Assembly (NCBI RefSeq): GCF_001922305.1
Contig: NZ_CP018839.1
Coordinates: forward strand, 1,612,001-1,676,000
Source of the DNA: Thauera chlorobenzoica
Lineage (GTDB): Bacteria > Pseudomonadota > Gammaproteobacteria > Burkholderiales > Rhodocyclaceae
Reading direction: 5' to 3'
Length of the DNA: 64,000 nucleotides
The notes beneath the pieces are model-generated. The model was not told where the DNA came from. It did no database searches and saw only the letters and a program-made list of their open reading frames with translations. Shown here one piece after another: positions 57,664 to 64,000 of this stretch; the first letter of the stretch is position 1; each line of letters begins with the position of its first letter. The translations under genes were made by a program, and so were the position numbers.

Positions 57664-58716
57664 TCAGCGACGAAGGGTAAAACGGATCAGGCCATCGGCG
57701 CCGACACTCCGTGTCAGCGCGCCCTGGGCTTCGAGGTGGTTGAGGTGGGCGATCGCCTCGCCCATGGCGAACATGACCTGATGGGTATCGAGCTCGCGCG
57801 GGAACAGCGTCGGCAGCAGCTCTCCGGCACAGCGTGGCGCGGCGCATTCTGCAAGCAGCGCGGCGCAGCGCTCGCGGTGATGCTCGACGAGCTGATCCAC
57901 GCGGGTGCGGATTCCCCGGAAAGGGTGACCATGGGATGGTAGCACGAGGGTGTCTTCGGGCAGTTCGCACAATGCCTGCAGCGAGGTGAGGAACCAACCC
58001 AGCGGGTCGGCGCCGGGGGTGGCGGCGTAGACGCTGATATTGGTCGAGATCCGTGGCAGCAGCATGTCGCCCGAGATCAGGATGCCGAGTTCGGCACAGT
58101 ACAGGCTGGCGTGCTCGGGAGCGTGGCCGTAGCCGACGATCACGCGCCAGCGGTGAGCACCGATCTGCAGCGTGTCGCCGGCGAACAGGCGCTGGTAGTG
58201 CGCCGGCAGCTCGGGGGCGCCGCGGCGGTAGGCCGGGCCGCGGGCGGACAAGGCGGCGAGGCGGGTGTCGTCCAGGCCGTGGCTGCGGAACTGCGCCACC
58301 ATGTCGGTGATGCAGTGGCCGGGGAGCTGGTTCCAGACCGCGTGGGCGGAGAGGAATTCGCCCTGGGTCATCAGCACCGTGGCCCGCTCGCGCGCTGCCA
58401 GCCAGGCGGCGAGACCGATGTGGTCCGGGTGGTGGTGGGTCACGATCACCCGCCGGATCGGCCGCGGATCGGCGCCCAGCACCTGCTCCCAGGCCGCGCG
58501 GGTGCGGTCGATGCCGAAGCCGCTATCGACCACGGTGAGGGCGTCGCCGTCGTCGAGCAGCCACAGGTTGATGTGGTTGAGCGCGAACGGCAGGTGCATG
58601 CGGACCCAGCCGATGCCGGGGGCGAGTTCGAGGCACTGGCCTTCGGCGGGCAGCTCGTGGCGGGGGTAGTGCAGGGCGGGTGGGGCGGAGGAGGAAGAAC
58701 TCATCATGTCGTCCAT
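57664..58716 (-). CDS. MBL-fold metallo-hydrolase
   Basis: A 350-residue protein with the metal motif THHHPDHIG, plus GHAPEHASLYC, LISGDMLLPRI and LPSHGHPFRG. It resembles the beta-lactamase-like hydrolases with a C-terminal winged-helix-like region (LACTB2 type). It is likely a thioester or phosphodiester hydrolase. The start is uncertain: ATG 58716, 58707 or 58704. It precedes phaC on the same strand; a role in CoA-thioester clearance near PHA synthesis is speculation. Confidence 0.8.
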   Translation of the reverse strand: MDDMMSSSSSAPPALHYPRHELPAEGQCLELAPGIGWVRMHLPFALNHINLWLLDDGDALTVVDSGFGIDRTRAAWEQVLGADPRPIRRVIVTHHHPDHIGLAAWLAARERATVLMTQGEFLSAHAVWNQLPGHCITDMVAQFRSHGLDDTRLAALSARGPAYRRGAPELPAHYQRLFAGDTLQIGAHRWRVIVGYGHAPEHASLYCAELGILISGDMLLPRISTNISVYAATPGADPLGWFLTSLQALCELPEDTLVLPSHGHPFRGIRTRVDQLVEHHRERCAALLAECAAPRCAGELLPTLFPRELDTHQVMFAMGEAIAHLNHLEAQGALTRSVGADGLIRFTLRR

Positions 58717-58892
58717 CGGATGCGGGCCGGTGTGCGGCAAGCGCGGGCGGAGTGCCCTCGAATCTACGCGACCCTTGCATGGGGTTGGTTTTGTGTTTTT
58801 AATCAAAACAACGATTTGTGCTTATGGATCGGGCGTCCGCCGGATTCCGGCTGCCTGCTCGCAAGCGGTGAAACCAGAAACCTACACCAATA

Positions 58893-58918
58893 CTCGACCG
58901 CTACGAAAGGCGGTCGAG
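58893..58918. promoter_or_regulatory. Perfect inverted repeat in the ivd leader region
   Basis: CTCGACCGC-(8 bases)-GCGGTCGAG, 72 bases before ATG 58990. Upstream is an AT-rich stretch (58790-58830), the likely divergent promoter zone for ivd and the MBL-fold gene. Confidence 0.45.
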
Positions 58919-58989
58919 CGCGTGCGGGACGACTCCGCTGGCGGGAATGGCGGGCGGCGTGCCCGGCGGGCTGGACAAGGAGACCGGAG

Positions 58990-60186
58990 ATGAACCTTCC
59001 CTCCCTCGACTTCGGACTCGGTGAAACCATCGACGCGCTACGTGACTCGGTGCAGGCTTTCTGTGCTGCCGAAATCGCCCCGCGCGCGGCCGGGATCGAC
59101 CGTGACAACGCGTTCCCCGCCGATCTGTGGGCCAAGCTCGGTGCGCTCGGGGTCCATGGCATCACGGTCGAAGAAGAGTACGGTGGCACGGCTCTCGGCT
59201 ATCTGGCACACATCGTCGCAATGGAGGAAATTTCCCGCGTCTCGGCGGCGGTCGGCCTGTCCTATGCTGCCCACTCCAACCTGTGCATCAACCAGATCCA
59301 CCGCCACGGCACCGAGCTCCAGAAGCGCCGCTTCCTGCCGCCGCTGATCGCCGGCGACTACGTCGGCGCGCTCGCGATGTCCGAATCCGAGGCCGGCTCC
59401 GACGTCCTCGGCATGCGGCTGCGCGCCGAGCGCAAGGGTGATCGTTTCGTCCTCAACGGCAGCAAGATGTGGATCACCAACGGCGGCGACGCCGACGTCC
59501 TGGTGGTGTATGCGCGGACCGGGAACGAAGGGTGCCGCGCGCGTGGGGAGGACGGAATCACCGCGTTTCTGGTCGAAAAGGGGATGAAGGGGTTCAGTCA
59601 CGGTACCCACCTCGACAAGCTCGGGATGCGCGGCTCCAACACCTATCCGCTGTTTTTCGACGATGTCGAGGTGGCGGTGGACAGCGTCCTCGGCGGCGAG
59701 GTGAACATCGGCCGCGGCGTCCGGGTGCTGATGTCCGGGCTCGATTACGAGCGCGCGGTGCTGGCGGGCGGGCCGCTCGGCATCATGGCGGCGTGCATGG
59801 ACGTGGTCCTGCCCTATGTGCATGAGCGCAGGCAGTTCGGCGCCCCGATCGGCGAGTTCGAGCTGATGCAGGGCAAGATCGCCGACATGTACGCGACCTG
59901 GTCGGCGTGCCGCGCCTATGCCTATGCCGTCGGCCGGGCCTGCGACCGCGGCGACCATGCGCGCGGCCTGAGGAAGGATGCCGCCGGGGTGATCCTGTAC
60001 ACCGCCGAGAAGGCGACCTGGATGGCCGGCGAGGCGATCCAGGCCCTCGGTGGCGTCGGCTACACCAGCGAATACGCCACCGGCCGGTTGTGGCGCGATG
60101 CCAAGCTGTACGAGATCGGCGCCGGCACCAGCGAGATCCGGCGCATGCTGATCGGCCGCGAACTGTTCGCCGAGACGCAGGGATGA
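58990..60186 (+). CDS. ivd: Isovaleryl-CoA dehydrogenase
   Basis: A 398-residue acyl-CoA dehydrogenase. The catalytic base is at E254 (LDYERAVLAGG), the position used by isovaleryl-CoA dehydrogenases. The position where other family members carry their Glu reads YEIGAGT, with glycine instead. SESEAGSD, KMWITNGG and the C-terminal QALGGVGY are FAD-binding features. It oxidises isovaleryl-CoA to 3-methylcrotonyl-CoA in leucine breakdown and passes electrons to ETF. AAGGAG upstream supports the start. The next leucine-pathway gene lies 2.5 kb away, beyond a leftward operon. Confidence 0.93.
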   Translation: MNLPSLDFGLGETIDALRDSVQAFCAAEIAPRAAGIDRDNAFPADLWAKLGALGVHGITVEEEYGGTALGYLAHIVAMEEISRVSAAVGLSYAAHSNLCINQIHRHGTELQKRRFLPPLIAGDYVGALAMSESEAGSDVLGMRLRAERKGDRFVLNGSKMWITNGGDADVLVVYARTGNEGCRARGEDGITAFLVEKGMKGFSHGTHLDKLGMRGSNTYPLFFDDVEVAVDSVLGGEVNIGRGVRVLMSGLDYERAVLAGGPLGIMAACMDVVLPYVHERRQFGAPIGEFELMQGKIADMYATWSACRAYAYAVGRACDRGDHARGLRKDAAGVILYTAEKATWMAGEAIQALGGVGYTSEYATGRLWRDAKLYEIGAGTSEIRRMLIGRELFAETQG

Positions 60187-60204
60187 CACGCCCCGTGCGC
60201 ACTG

Positions 60205-60223
60205 CGTTTGCCGCCCCCGAGGG
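60205..60223. repeat. Second copy of the GTTTNCCGCCCCCGAGGGG string
   Basis: GTTTGCCGCCCCCGAGGGG lies in the 40-base gap between the convergent ivd and membrane-protein genes. It resembles the string at about 2010-2028. The inner CCCC-CGA-GGGG can form a small hairpin. Confidence 0.4.
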
Positions 60224-60226
60224 GTC

Positions 60227-60763
60227 TCAGTACGCTTGAGGCGGTGCGGTCGGAGCCTTGCCCGGCCTGGCCGCGCCGCCGCTCGGCGGGCGCCCGTCCG
60301 GCAGCGCCCGGCAGGCGACGGCGAGGGCGAGGCCGAACACGAGGTGGGTGAGCAGGGTGGTGCCGCCGCGTGCCACCGCAAACCAGGGAAACAGCACGGT
60401 GAACCCGTGCAGGTTGACGGCGTAGAGGGCGAGGCCGTAGAGCGCCCCGCCGGCAAGGGCGGATATCGTCCCCAGCCGGCGTGCGAAGGGCCGCACGAGC
60501 GCGGCACAGCCGATCGACAGGGCGAAATGGATCAGGGTTGCGGCGAGCAGCACCCCCCAGCGCCACTCCGGCGCCGCTGCGAGCACGGCCTTGCCCATCA
60601 CGATGGCGGCGGTGAGGTGCGCATCGCGCAGCAAGGTGGCGAGCACCGGCGTGCCCTCCAGCCACCACAACAGCATCTGCACCGCGGTCGCCAGGGTGCC
60701 GGCGAAAACGCCCGCGAGCGTCACCGCCGCCAGCGGCGCGCGCCAGCTTCGTGCCCCGTTCAT
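60227..60763 (-). CDS. Four-TM membrane protein of unknown function
   Basis: A 178-residue protein with about four hydrophobic segments (AAVTLAGVFAGTLATAVQML; the GVLLAATLIHFALSIGC region; the ISALAGGALYGLALYAV region; TLLTHLVFGLALAVAC) and a Pro-rich tail. I do not recognise the family with confidence. Its ATG overlaps the stop of the SRPBCC gene by four bases. It is the last gene of the leftward operon. Confidence 0.7.
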   Translation of the reverse strand: MNGARSWRAPLAAVTLAGVFAGTLATAVQMLLWWLEGTPVLATLLRDAHLTAAIVMGKAVLAAAPEWRWGVLLAATLIHFALSIGCAALVRPFARRLGTISALAGGALYGLALYAVNLHGFTVLFPWFAVARGGTTLLTHLVFGLALAVACRALPDGRPPSGGAARPGKAPTAPPQAY

Positions 60764-61281
60764 GGTCCGGGGGGCCGGCAGCCGGCCGCGGACGGCCGCG
60801 TCCCGGGGGGGCTGCCGCGGACCTGCAGGTAGCGGGCGAGGCCGACACCGCCGGCGCGCATCAAGGCGTCGTGGTTCCAGCACAGCAGCGGCTTCGCCAC
60901 TGTGGCGAGCACATTCATCCAGCGTCGCGTGGTGCGGATCTGCCAGTCGTAGCGTACGGCGACGAGGCTGCCACGGCGCTCGAGGCGGAAGCGGCCGCTG
61001 CCCTCGAGTTCGCCCTCGACCCGGCCTTCGAGCAGGTGCAGCGGTTCGATCCGGGTCACCTGCGAGACGAAGCTGAGCCGGTAGGGCAGCACGCTGCGGC
61101 AGAGGTAGTGCCGGCGGGCGCCGACGCCATCCGCATCGCCGCGCTCGAGGGTGCGCACCTGTTCGATGCCGGGCCACCAGCGCGGCCAGCCCTCGGCATC
61201 GAAAACCGCCTCCCACACCGCCTCGAGCGGTGCCTCGAATTCCCAGAAGGTGGTGAGCCGGTAGTGCTCGGCAGCGCGCAT
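60760..61281 (-). CDS. SRPBCC (START-like) superfamily protein
   Basis: A 173-residue protein. It opens with a helix-grip pattern (FWEFEAPLEAVWEAVFDAEGWPRWWPGI) typical of polyketide cyclase/COQ10-like ligand-binding proteins. WNVLATVAKPLL-like C-terminal helix features are seen around 120-150. It probably binds a hydrophobic ligand in the cytosol. It overlaps the membrane-protein gene by four bases (ATGA), so the two are coupled. Confidence 0.75.
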   Translation of the reverse strand: MRAAEHYRLTTFWEFEAPLEAVWEAVFDAEGWPRWWPGIEQVRTLERGDADGVGARRHYLCRSVLPYRLSFVSQVTRIEPLHLLEGRVEGELEGSGRFRLERRGSLVAVRYDWQIRTTRRWMNVLATVAKPLLCWNHDALMRAGGVGLARYLQVRGSPPGTRPSAAGCRPPGP

Positions 61282-61315
61282 ATGGGCCTCGCCGGATGTC
61301 GTCTGTACCGGAGGG

Positions 61316-61948
61316 TCAGGGTTGGAACAAGCGCTCGGGAAGGACCGCGCCGGTTTCGACCTCGCTCAGGTCGACGGTCTCGATCGGCCTGCCGTCGGCG
61401 GCGAAGCTCTCCACGCGGAGCGGAAAGTGGGTGTCGCGCGCGAACCATACCCGGTAGCGATGCACCCCGTCGACGTGCGCGCCCGCTTCGCCCGCGATCT
61501 CCACGCCGATCGCGGCGCGGCCGTCGACCTCGGTCGCGCCCAGTGGCGTGGCGTGGCCCTGCGCGCGCAGCCGCTGCAGGTTGTCGAGCAGGGCGCCGAC
61601 GTGCGAGCGGTCGATGCGATGACCGCGAGGGTCGCGCACCAGGCGGTTGTCGGGCGCCAGCGACAATGACAGCACGTGACCCGTACCGAAGGGCCACAGC
61701 CGCACCCGGCGCGCGTCCGGATCGTAGATCAACACCGCGCCCCGGTACGGACTGAGCATCTCGATCCGCACCCAGCCCGGCTTGCGGTAGAAATAACGCA
61801 TCACCCGGCGCTCGCCATCGGCGGCGACCGTGCGTACCGTCGCCCGATAACTGTCGAGCGCGCGGAAACCCGTTTCGGCTGCGGTCAGCGGGTCGGCCAT
61901 CGCGCTAGCGGCCAGCAGCCAGAGCAGGAGTGGGACCGCCCATGGCAC
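61316..61948 (-). CDS. LolA-like periplasmic lipoprotein-carrier-fold protein
   Basis: A 210-residue protein. A signal peptide (residues 1-18, ending AMADP) precedes repeated beta-strands with YRATVRTVA, YRKPGWVRIEMLSPYRGA and YRVWFARDTHFPLRVE, the pattern of outer-membrane lipoprotein-sorting/LolA-fold proteins. It is likely a periplasmic lipid or ligand carrier. GTG 61948 is the start: GAGGAG sits six bases upstream, inside the end of the cupredoxin gene. True LolA is less likely because the gene context differs. Confidence 0.7.
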   Translation of the reverse strand: MPWAVPLLLWLLAASAMADPLTAAETGFRALDSYRATVRTVAADGERRVMRYFYRKPGWVRIEMLSPYRGAVLIYDPDARRVRLWPFGTGHVLSLSLAPDNRLVRDPRGHRIDRSHVGALLDNLQRLRAQGHATPLGATEVDGRAAIGVEIAGEAGAHVDGVHRYRVWFARDTHFPLRVESFAADGRPIETVDLSEVETGAVLPERLFQP

Positions 61949-61951
61949 GCC

Positions 61952-62365
61952 TCACTCCTCGATGCGCAGCACGCCGCTCATGCCGCGCTCGCGATGGCTG
62001 CTGAAGAACAGCAACCGGTTCGGGCAGTGGAATGCGTACTCTCCGGCGGGCAGTTCGAATCGCAGCGTCTGCGGCTGCTCGGCAAGCGGGACATCGGCGA
62101 GCACGCGCCCGTCGGCCGCCTCGAGCACGAAGCGATGGGGGATGAGGCCGCTTTCCATGCTGACCATGATCTCCAGCGGGGGGGCGCTGCGGGCGACGAT
62201 CCGTGCGGGGCGAAAGAAATAGCTGCCGCCCACGATCGCGATCCGCTGCACGCCATCGGCGCCGCTCACCGCCACCGCGGCGGGCTCGGCCGCGGTGGCG
62301 GGCGCATTGCCGACGAGTACGCTGAAGGTGATGAGCGAGGCGCGGGCCAAAAGGCGCGCTTTCAT
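61952..62365 (-). CDS. Periplasmic cupredoxin-like protein
   Basis: A 137-residue protein. A signal peptide (to about residue 26, ATAAE) precedes a single cupredoxin-like beta-barrel. Candidate type 1 copper ligands are the His in LIPHRFV and the Cys-His-Met set in AFHCPNRLLFFSSHRERGMSG. It could bind copper for electron transfer or sensing. It is the first well-supported gene of the leftward operon, and its stop is three bases from the LolA-like start. Confidence 0.72.
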   Translation of the reverse strand: MKARLLARASLITFSVLVGNAPATAAEPAAVAVSGADGVQRIAIVGGSYFFRPARIVARSAPPLEIMVSMESGLIPHRFVLEAADGRVLADVPLAEQPQTLRFELPAGEYAFHCPNRLLFFSSHRERGMSGVLRIEE

Positions 62366-62370
62366 CGCAA

Positions 62371-62601
62371 TCACAGCCTCCTTTGCGGCTCCGGGCACGG
62401 CGCCCGGGTGTTGCCGCCTTCTTTCATCAAATACCATCCACCGGCCTGGCGGCCGAAAAATTGTTGCGTGATGTAAGGGGGTGCCGGCTCGGTTGCGATC
62501 GACGCGCGCGCATCGGCAAGGCTGCCTGCGTCGCCGCCCCTTGCCTGCGCGTCGCGACTGGCGCAAGGTTTACCAGCGGTCATCCGCGCGATCGCAACCA
62601 T
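62371..62601 (-). CDS. Possible small protein ahead of the cupredoxin gene
   Basis: A 76-residue frame ([17 protein letters not shown]...). It has an aromatic stretch, [21 protein letters not shown], and ends five bases before the cupredoxin ATG, so the AGGAGG near its end may serve the next gene. The composition is not the Arg-rich pattern of antisense shadows, but I know no homologue. It lies in the 360-base gap 62366-62725, which otherwise shows nothing recognisable apart from the AGGAGG serving mccB at its right end. Confidence 0.3.
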   Translation of the reverse strand: MVAIARMTAGKPCASRDAQARGGDAGSLADARASIATEPAPPYITQQFFGRQAGGWYLMKEGGNTRAPCPEPQRRL

Positions 62602-62725
62602 GATGCCCCCACCTCTGCGGCGCCCTCCGTTGCGGGAAGGTACCGCGGGCGCGGACGGGCACCCCGGAGAAGGGGCGGGTCGGAGCGCCGCGCACGCGGC
62701 AATCCAGGTGAGGAGGGCAGCGCCG

Positions 62726-64000
62726 ATGAGCGTGATCAAATCCGGTGTCGATGCGCGTAGCGCCGAGTTCCAGGCCAACGCCGCGGCGATGCGTGCGCTG
62801 GTGGAGGATCTGCGCGCGAAAGTGGCCGCAGTCGGCCGCGGCGGAGACGAAGCCGCGCGCGCGCGCCACACCGCGCGCGGCAAGCTGCTGGCGCGCGAGC
62901 GCATCGCCGGCCTGCTCGACCCCGGCACGCCCTTCCTCGAGATCGGCCAGCTCGCCGCGCTCGGCCTGTACGACGACGAAGCCCCCTGCGCGGGGCTCGT
63001 TGCCGGCATCGGCCGGGTCGAAGGCAGCGAATGCATGATCGTCGCCAACGACGCCACGGTGAAGGGCGGCACCTATTACCCGCTGACGGTCAAGAAGCAT
63101 CTGCGCGCGCAGGAGATCGCCGCGCAGAACCGGCTGCCCTGCCTCTATCTGGTCGACTCGGGCGGCGCCTTCCTCCCCCGCCAGGACGAGGTCTTCCCCG
63201 ACCGTGAGCACTTCGGCCGCATCTTCTACAACCAGGCCAACCTGTCTGCCCAGGGCATCCCCCAGATCGCGGTGGTGATGGGCTCGTGCACCGCCGGCGG
63301 TGCCTACGTGCCGGCGATGGCGGACGAAGCCGTGATCGTGCGCGACCAGGGCACGATCTTCATCGGCGGCCCGCCGCTGGTGAAGGCGGCCACCGGCGAA
63401 GTGGTGAGCGCCGAGGAACTCGGCGGCGGTGACGTCCATACCCGGGTCTCGGGGGTGGCCGACCATCTCGCCGACGACGATGCCCATGCGCTCCATCTCG
63501 CCCGCCGCATCGTCGCCAACCTCAACCGGGTGAAGACGGTGGGCCTCGCCCTCGGCGACGGCGAGGCGCCGCGCTACGACCCCGAGGAACTCTACGGCAT
63601 CGTCCCCACCGACCTGCGCAAGCCGTTCGACGTGCGCGAGCTCCTCGCCCGCGTGGTCGACGGCTCGCGCCTCGACGAATTCAAGGCGCGCTACGGCACC
63701 ACCCTGGTGTGCGGCTTCGCCCACCTCCACGGCTATCCGCTGGGCATCGTCGCCAACAACGGCATCCTGTTCGGTGAGTCGGCGCAGAAGGGCGCGCACT
63801 TCGTCGAGCTGTGCGGCCAGCGCGGCATCCCGCTGCTGTTCGTGCAGAATGTCACCGGTTTCATGGTCGGGCGCCGTTACGAGAATGCCGGCATCGCCAA
63901 GGACGGCGCCAAGCTGGTGACCGCGGTAGCGACGGTGCAGGTGCCCAAGCTCACCGTGATCGTCGGCGGCAGCTTCGGTGCCGGCAACTACGGCATGTGC
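62726..64000 (+). CDS. mccB: Methylcrotonyl-CoA carboxylase beta subunit (3' end outside window)
   Basis: 425 codons to the window edge, from ATG 62726 with AGGAGG nine to ten bases upstream. It has the acyl-CoA carboxylase carboxyltransferase signatures [42 protein letters not shown] and [11 protein letters not shown]. The sequence and its proximity to ivd support methylcrotonyl-CoA over propionyl-CoA as substrate. It transfers CO2 from biotin on the alpha subunit to 3-methylcrotonyl-CoA. The alpha subunit, hydratase and lyase genes probably follow beyond the window. Confidence 0.9.
   Translation, partial: MSVIKSGVDARSAEFQANAAAMRALVEDLRAKVAAVGRGGDEAARARHTARGKLLARERIAGLLDPGTPFLEIGQLAALGLYDDEAPCAGLVAGIGRVEGSECMIVANDATVKGGTYYPLTVKKHLRAQEIAAQNRLPCLYLVDSGGAFLPRQDEVFPDREHFGRIFYNQANLSAQGIPQIAVVMGSCTAGGAYVPAMADEAVIVRDQGTIFIGGPPLVKAATGEVVSAEELGGGDVHTRVSGVADHLADDDAHALHLARRIVANLNRVKTVGLALGDGEAPRYDPEELYGIVPTDLRKPFDVRELLARVVDGSRLDEFKARYGTTLVCGFAHLHGYPLGIVANNGILFGESAQKGAHFVELCGQRGIPLLFVQNVTGFMVGRRYENAGIAKDGAKLVTAVATVQVPKLTVIVGGSFGAGNYGMC

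Overview
The window is high-GC DNA (about two-thirds G+C by eye) that is almost fully packed with intact chromosomal genes. I saw no rRNA, tRNA, CRISPR array, insertion sequence or prophage. The gene content points to a respiring beta-proteobacterium. It includes the ptsN-hprK/hpf/rpoN/lptB cluster, a class I PHA synthase, TRAP-TAXI transport, leucine catabolism, ubiquinone synthesis with the oxygen-independent ubiUVT branch, and large c-di-GMP proteins. The Rhodocyclales (Thauera/Azoarcus relatives) are my best guess; this is inferred from gene content and not proven.

Layout. 1-3.1 kb: the end of an acetoacetyl-CoA synthetase, a Bcr/CflA-type efflux pump, and hpt with a DUF1840 gene. 3.1-9.3 kb: two big membrane c-di-GMP proteins, an EAL protein with a degenerate GGDEF and a C-terminal receiver, and a PAS-rich diguanylate cyclase. 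9.4-12.3 kb: xthA divergent from an overlapping chain pyrE, coiled-coil secreted protein, sirtuin. 12.3-16.2 kb: a 1293-residue fused FAD/Fe-S oxidoreductase. 16.4-29.4 kb: a DedA-like protein, a PsiF-type protein, ttcA, a pteridine-reductase-like SDR, a MidA-type methyltransferase, a chemoreceptor, hydrolase/GST genes, cca, an NDUFA9-like protein and slt. 29.4-38.5 kb: 5-FTHF cyclo-ligase, ilvA, then hprK-ptsN-hpf-rpoN-lptB-recX-recA read leftward, then pncC and pgpA. 38.7-42.5 kb: thiL and ubiT-ubiV-ubiU with an FNR-type site. 42.6-46.4 kb: a sodium/solute symporter and a fused arginase/ornithine aminotransferase. 46.5-51.3 kb: ubiB divergent from argS-SPOR-dsbA. 51.4-55.1 kb: a TRAP-TAXI transporter. 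55.2-58.7 kb: a PIN protein, phaC and an MBL-fold hydrolase. 59-64 kb: isovaleryl-CoA dehydrogenase and the start of the methylcrotonyl-CoA carboxylase beta subunit, separated by a small leftward operon (cupredoxin, LolA-like, SRPBCC, membrane protein).

How it fits together. Leucine catabolism (ivd, mccB) ends in acetoacetate and acetyl-CoA. The acetoacetyl-CoA synthetase and PHA synthase could move that carbon into storage polymer. The ubiUVT operon carries a perfect TTGAT-N4-ATCAA palindrome exactly where a class II FNR activator would sit, implying quinone synthesis without oxygen. recA-recX has a LexA box across its promoter. The most novel single gene is the arginase-ornithine aminotransferase fusion: it keeps both sets of catalytic residues and lies next to a symporter. 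It would turn arginine into glutamate semialdehyde plus urea on one polypeptide.
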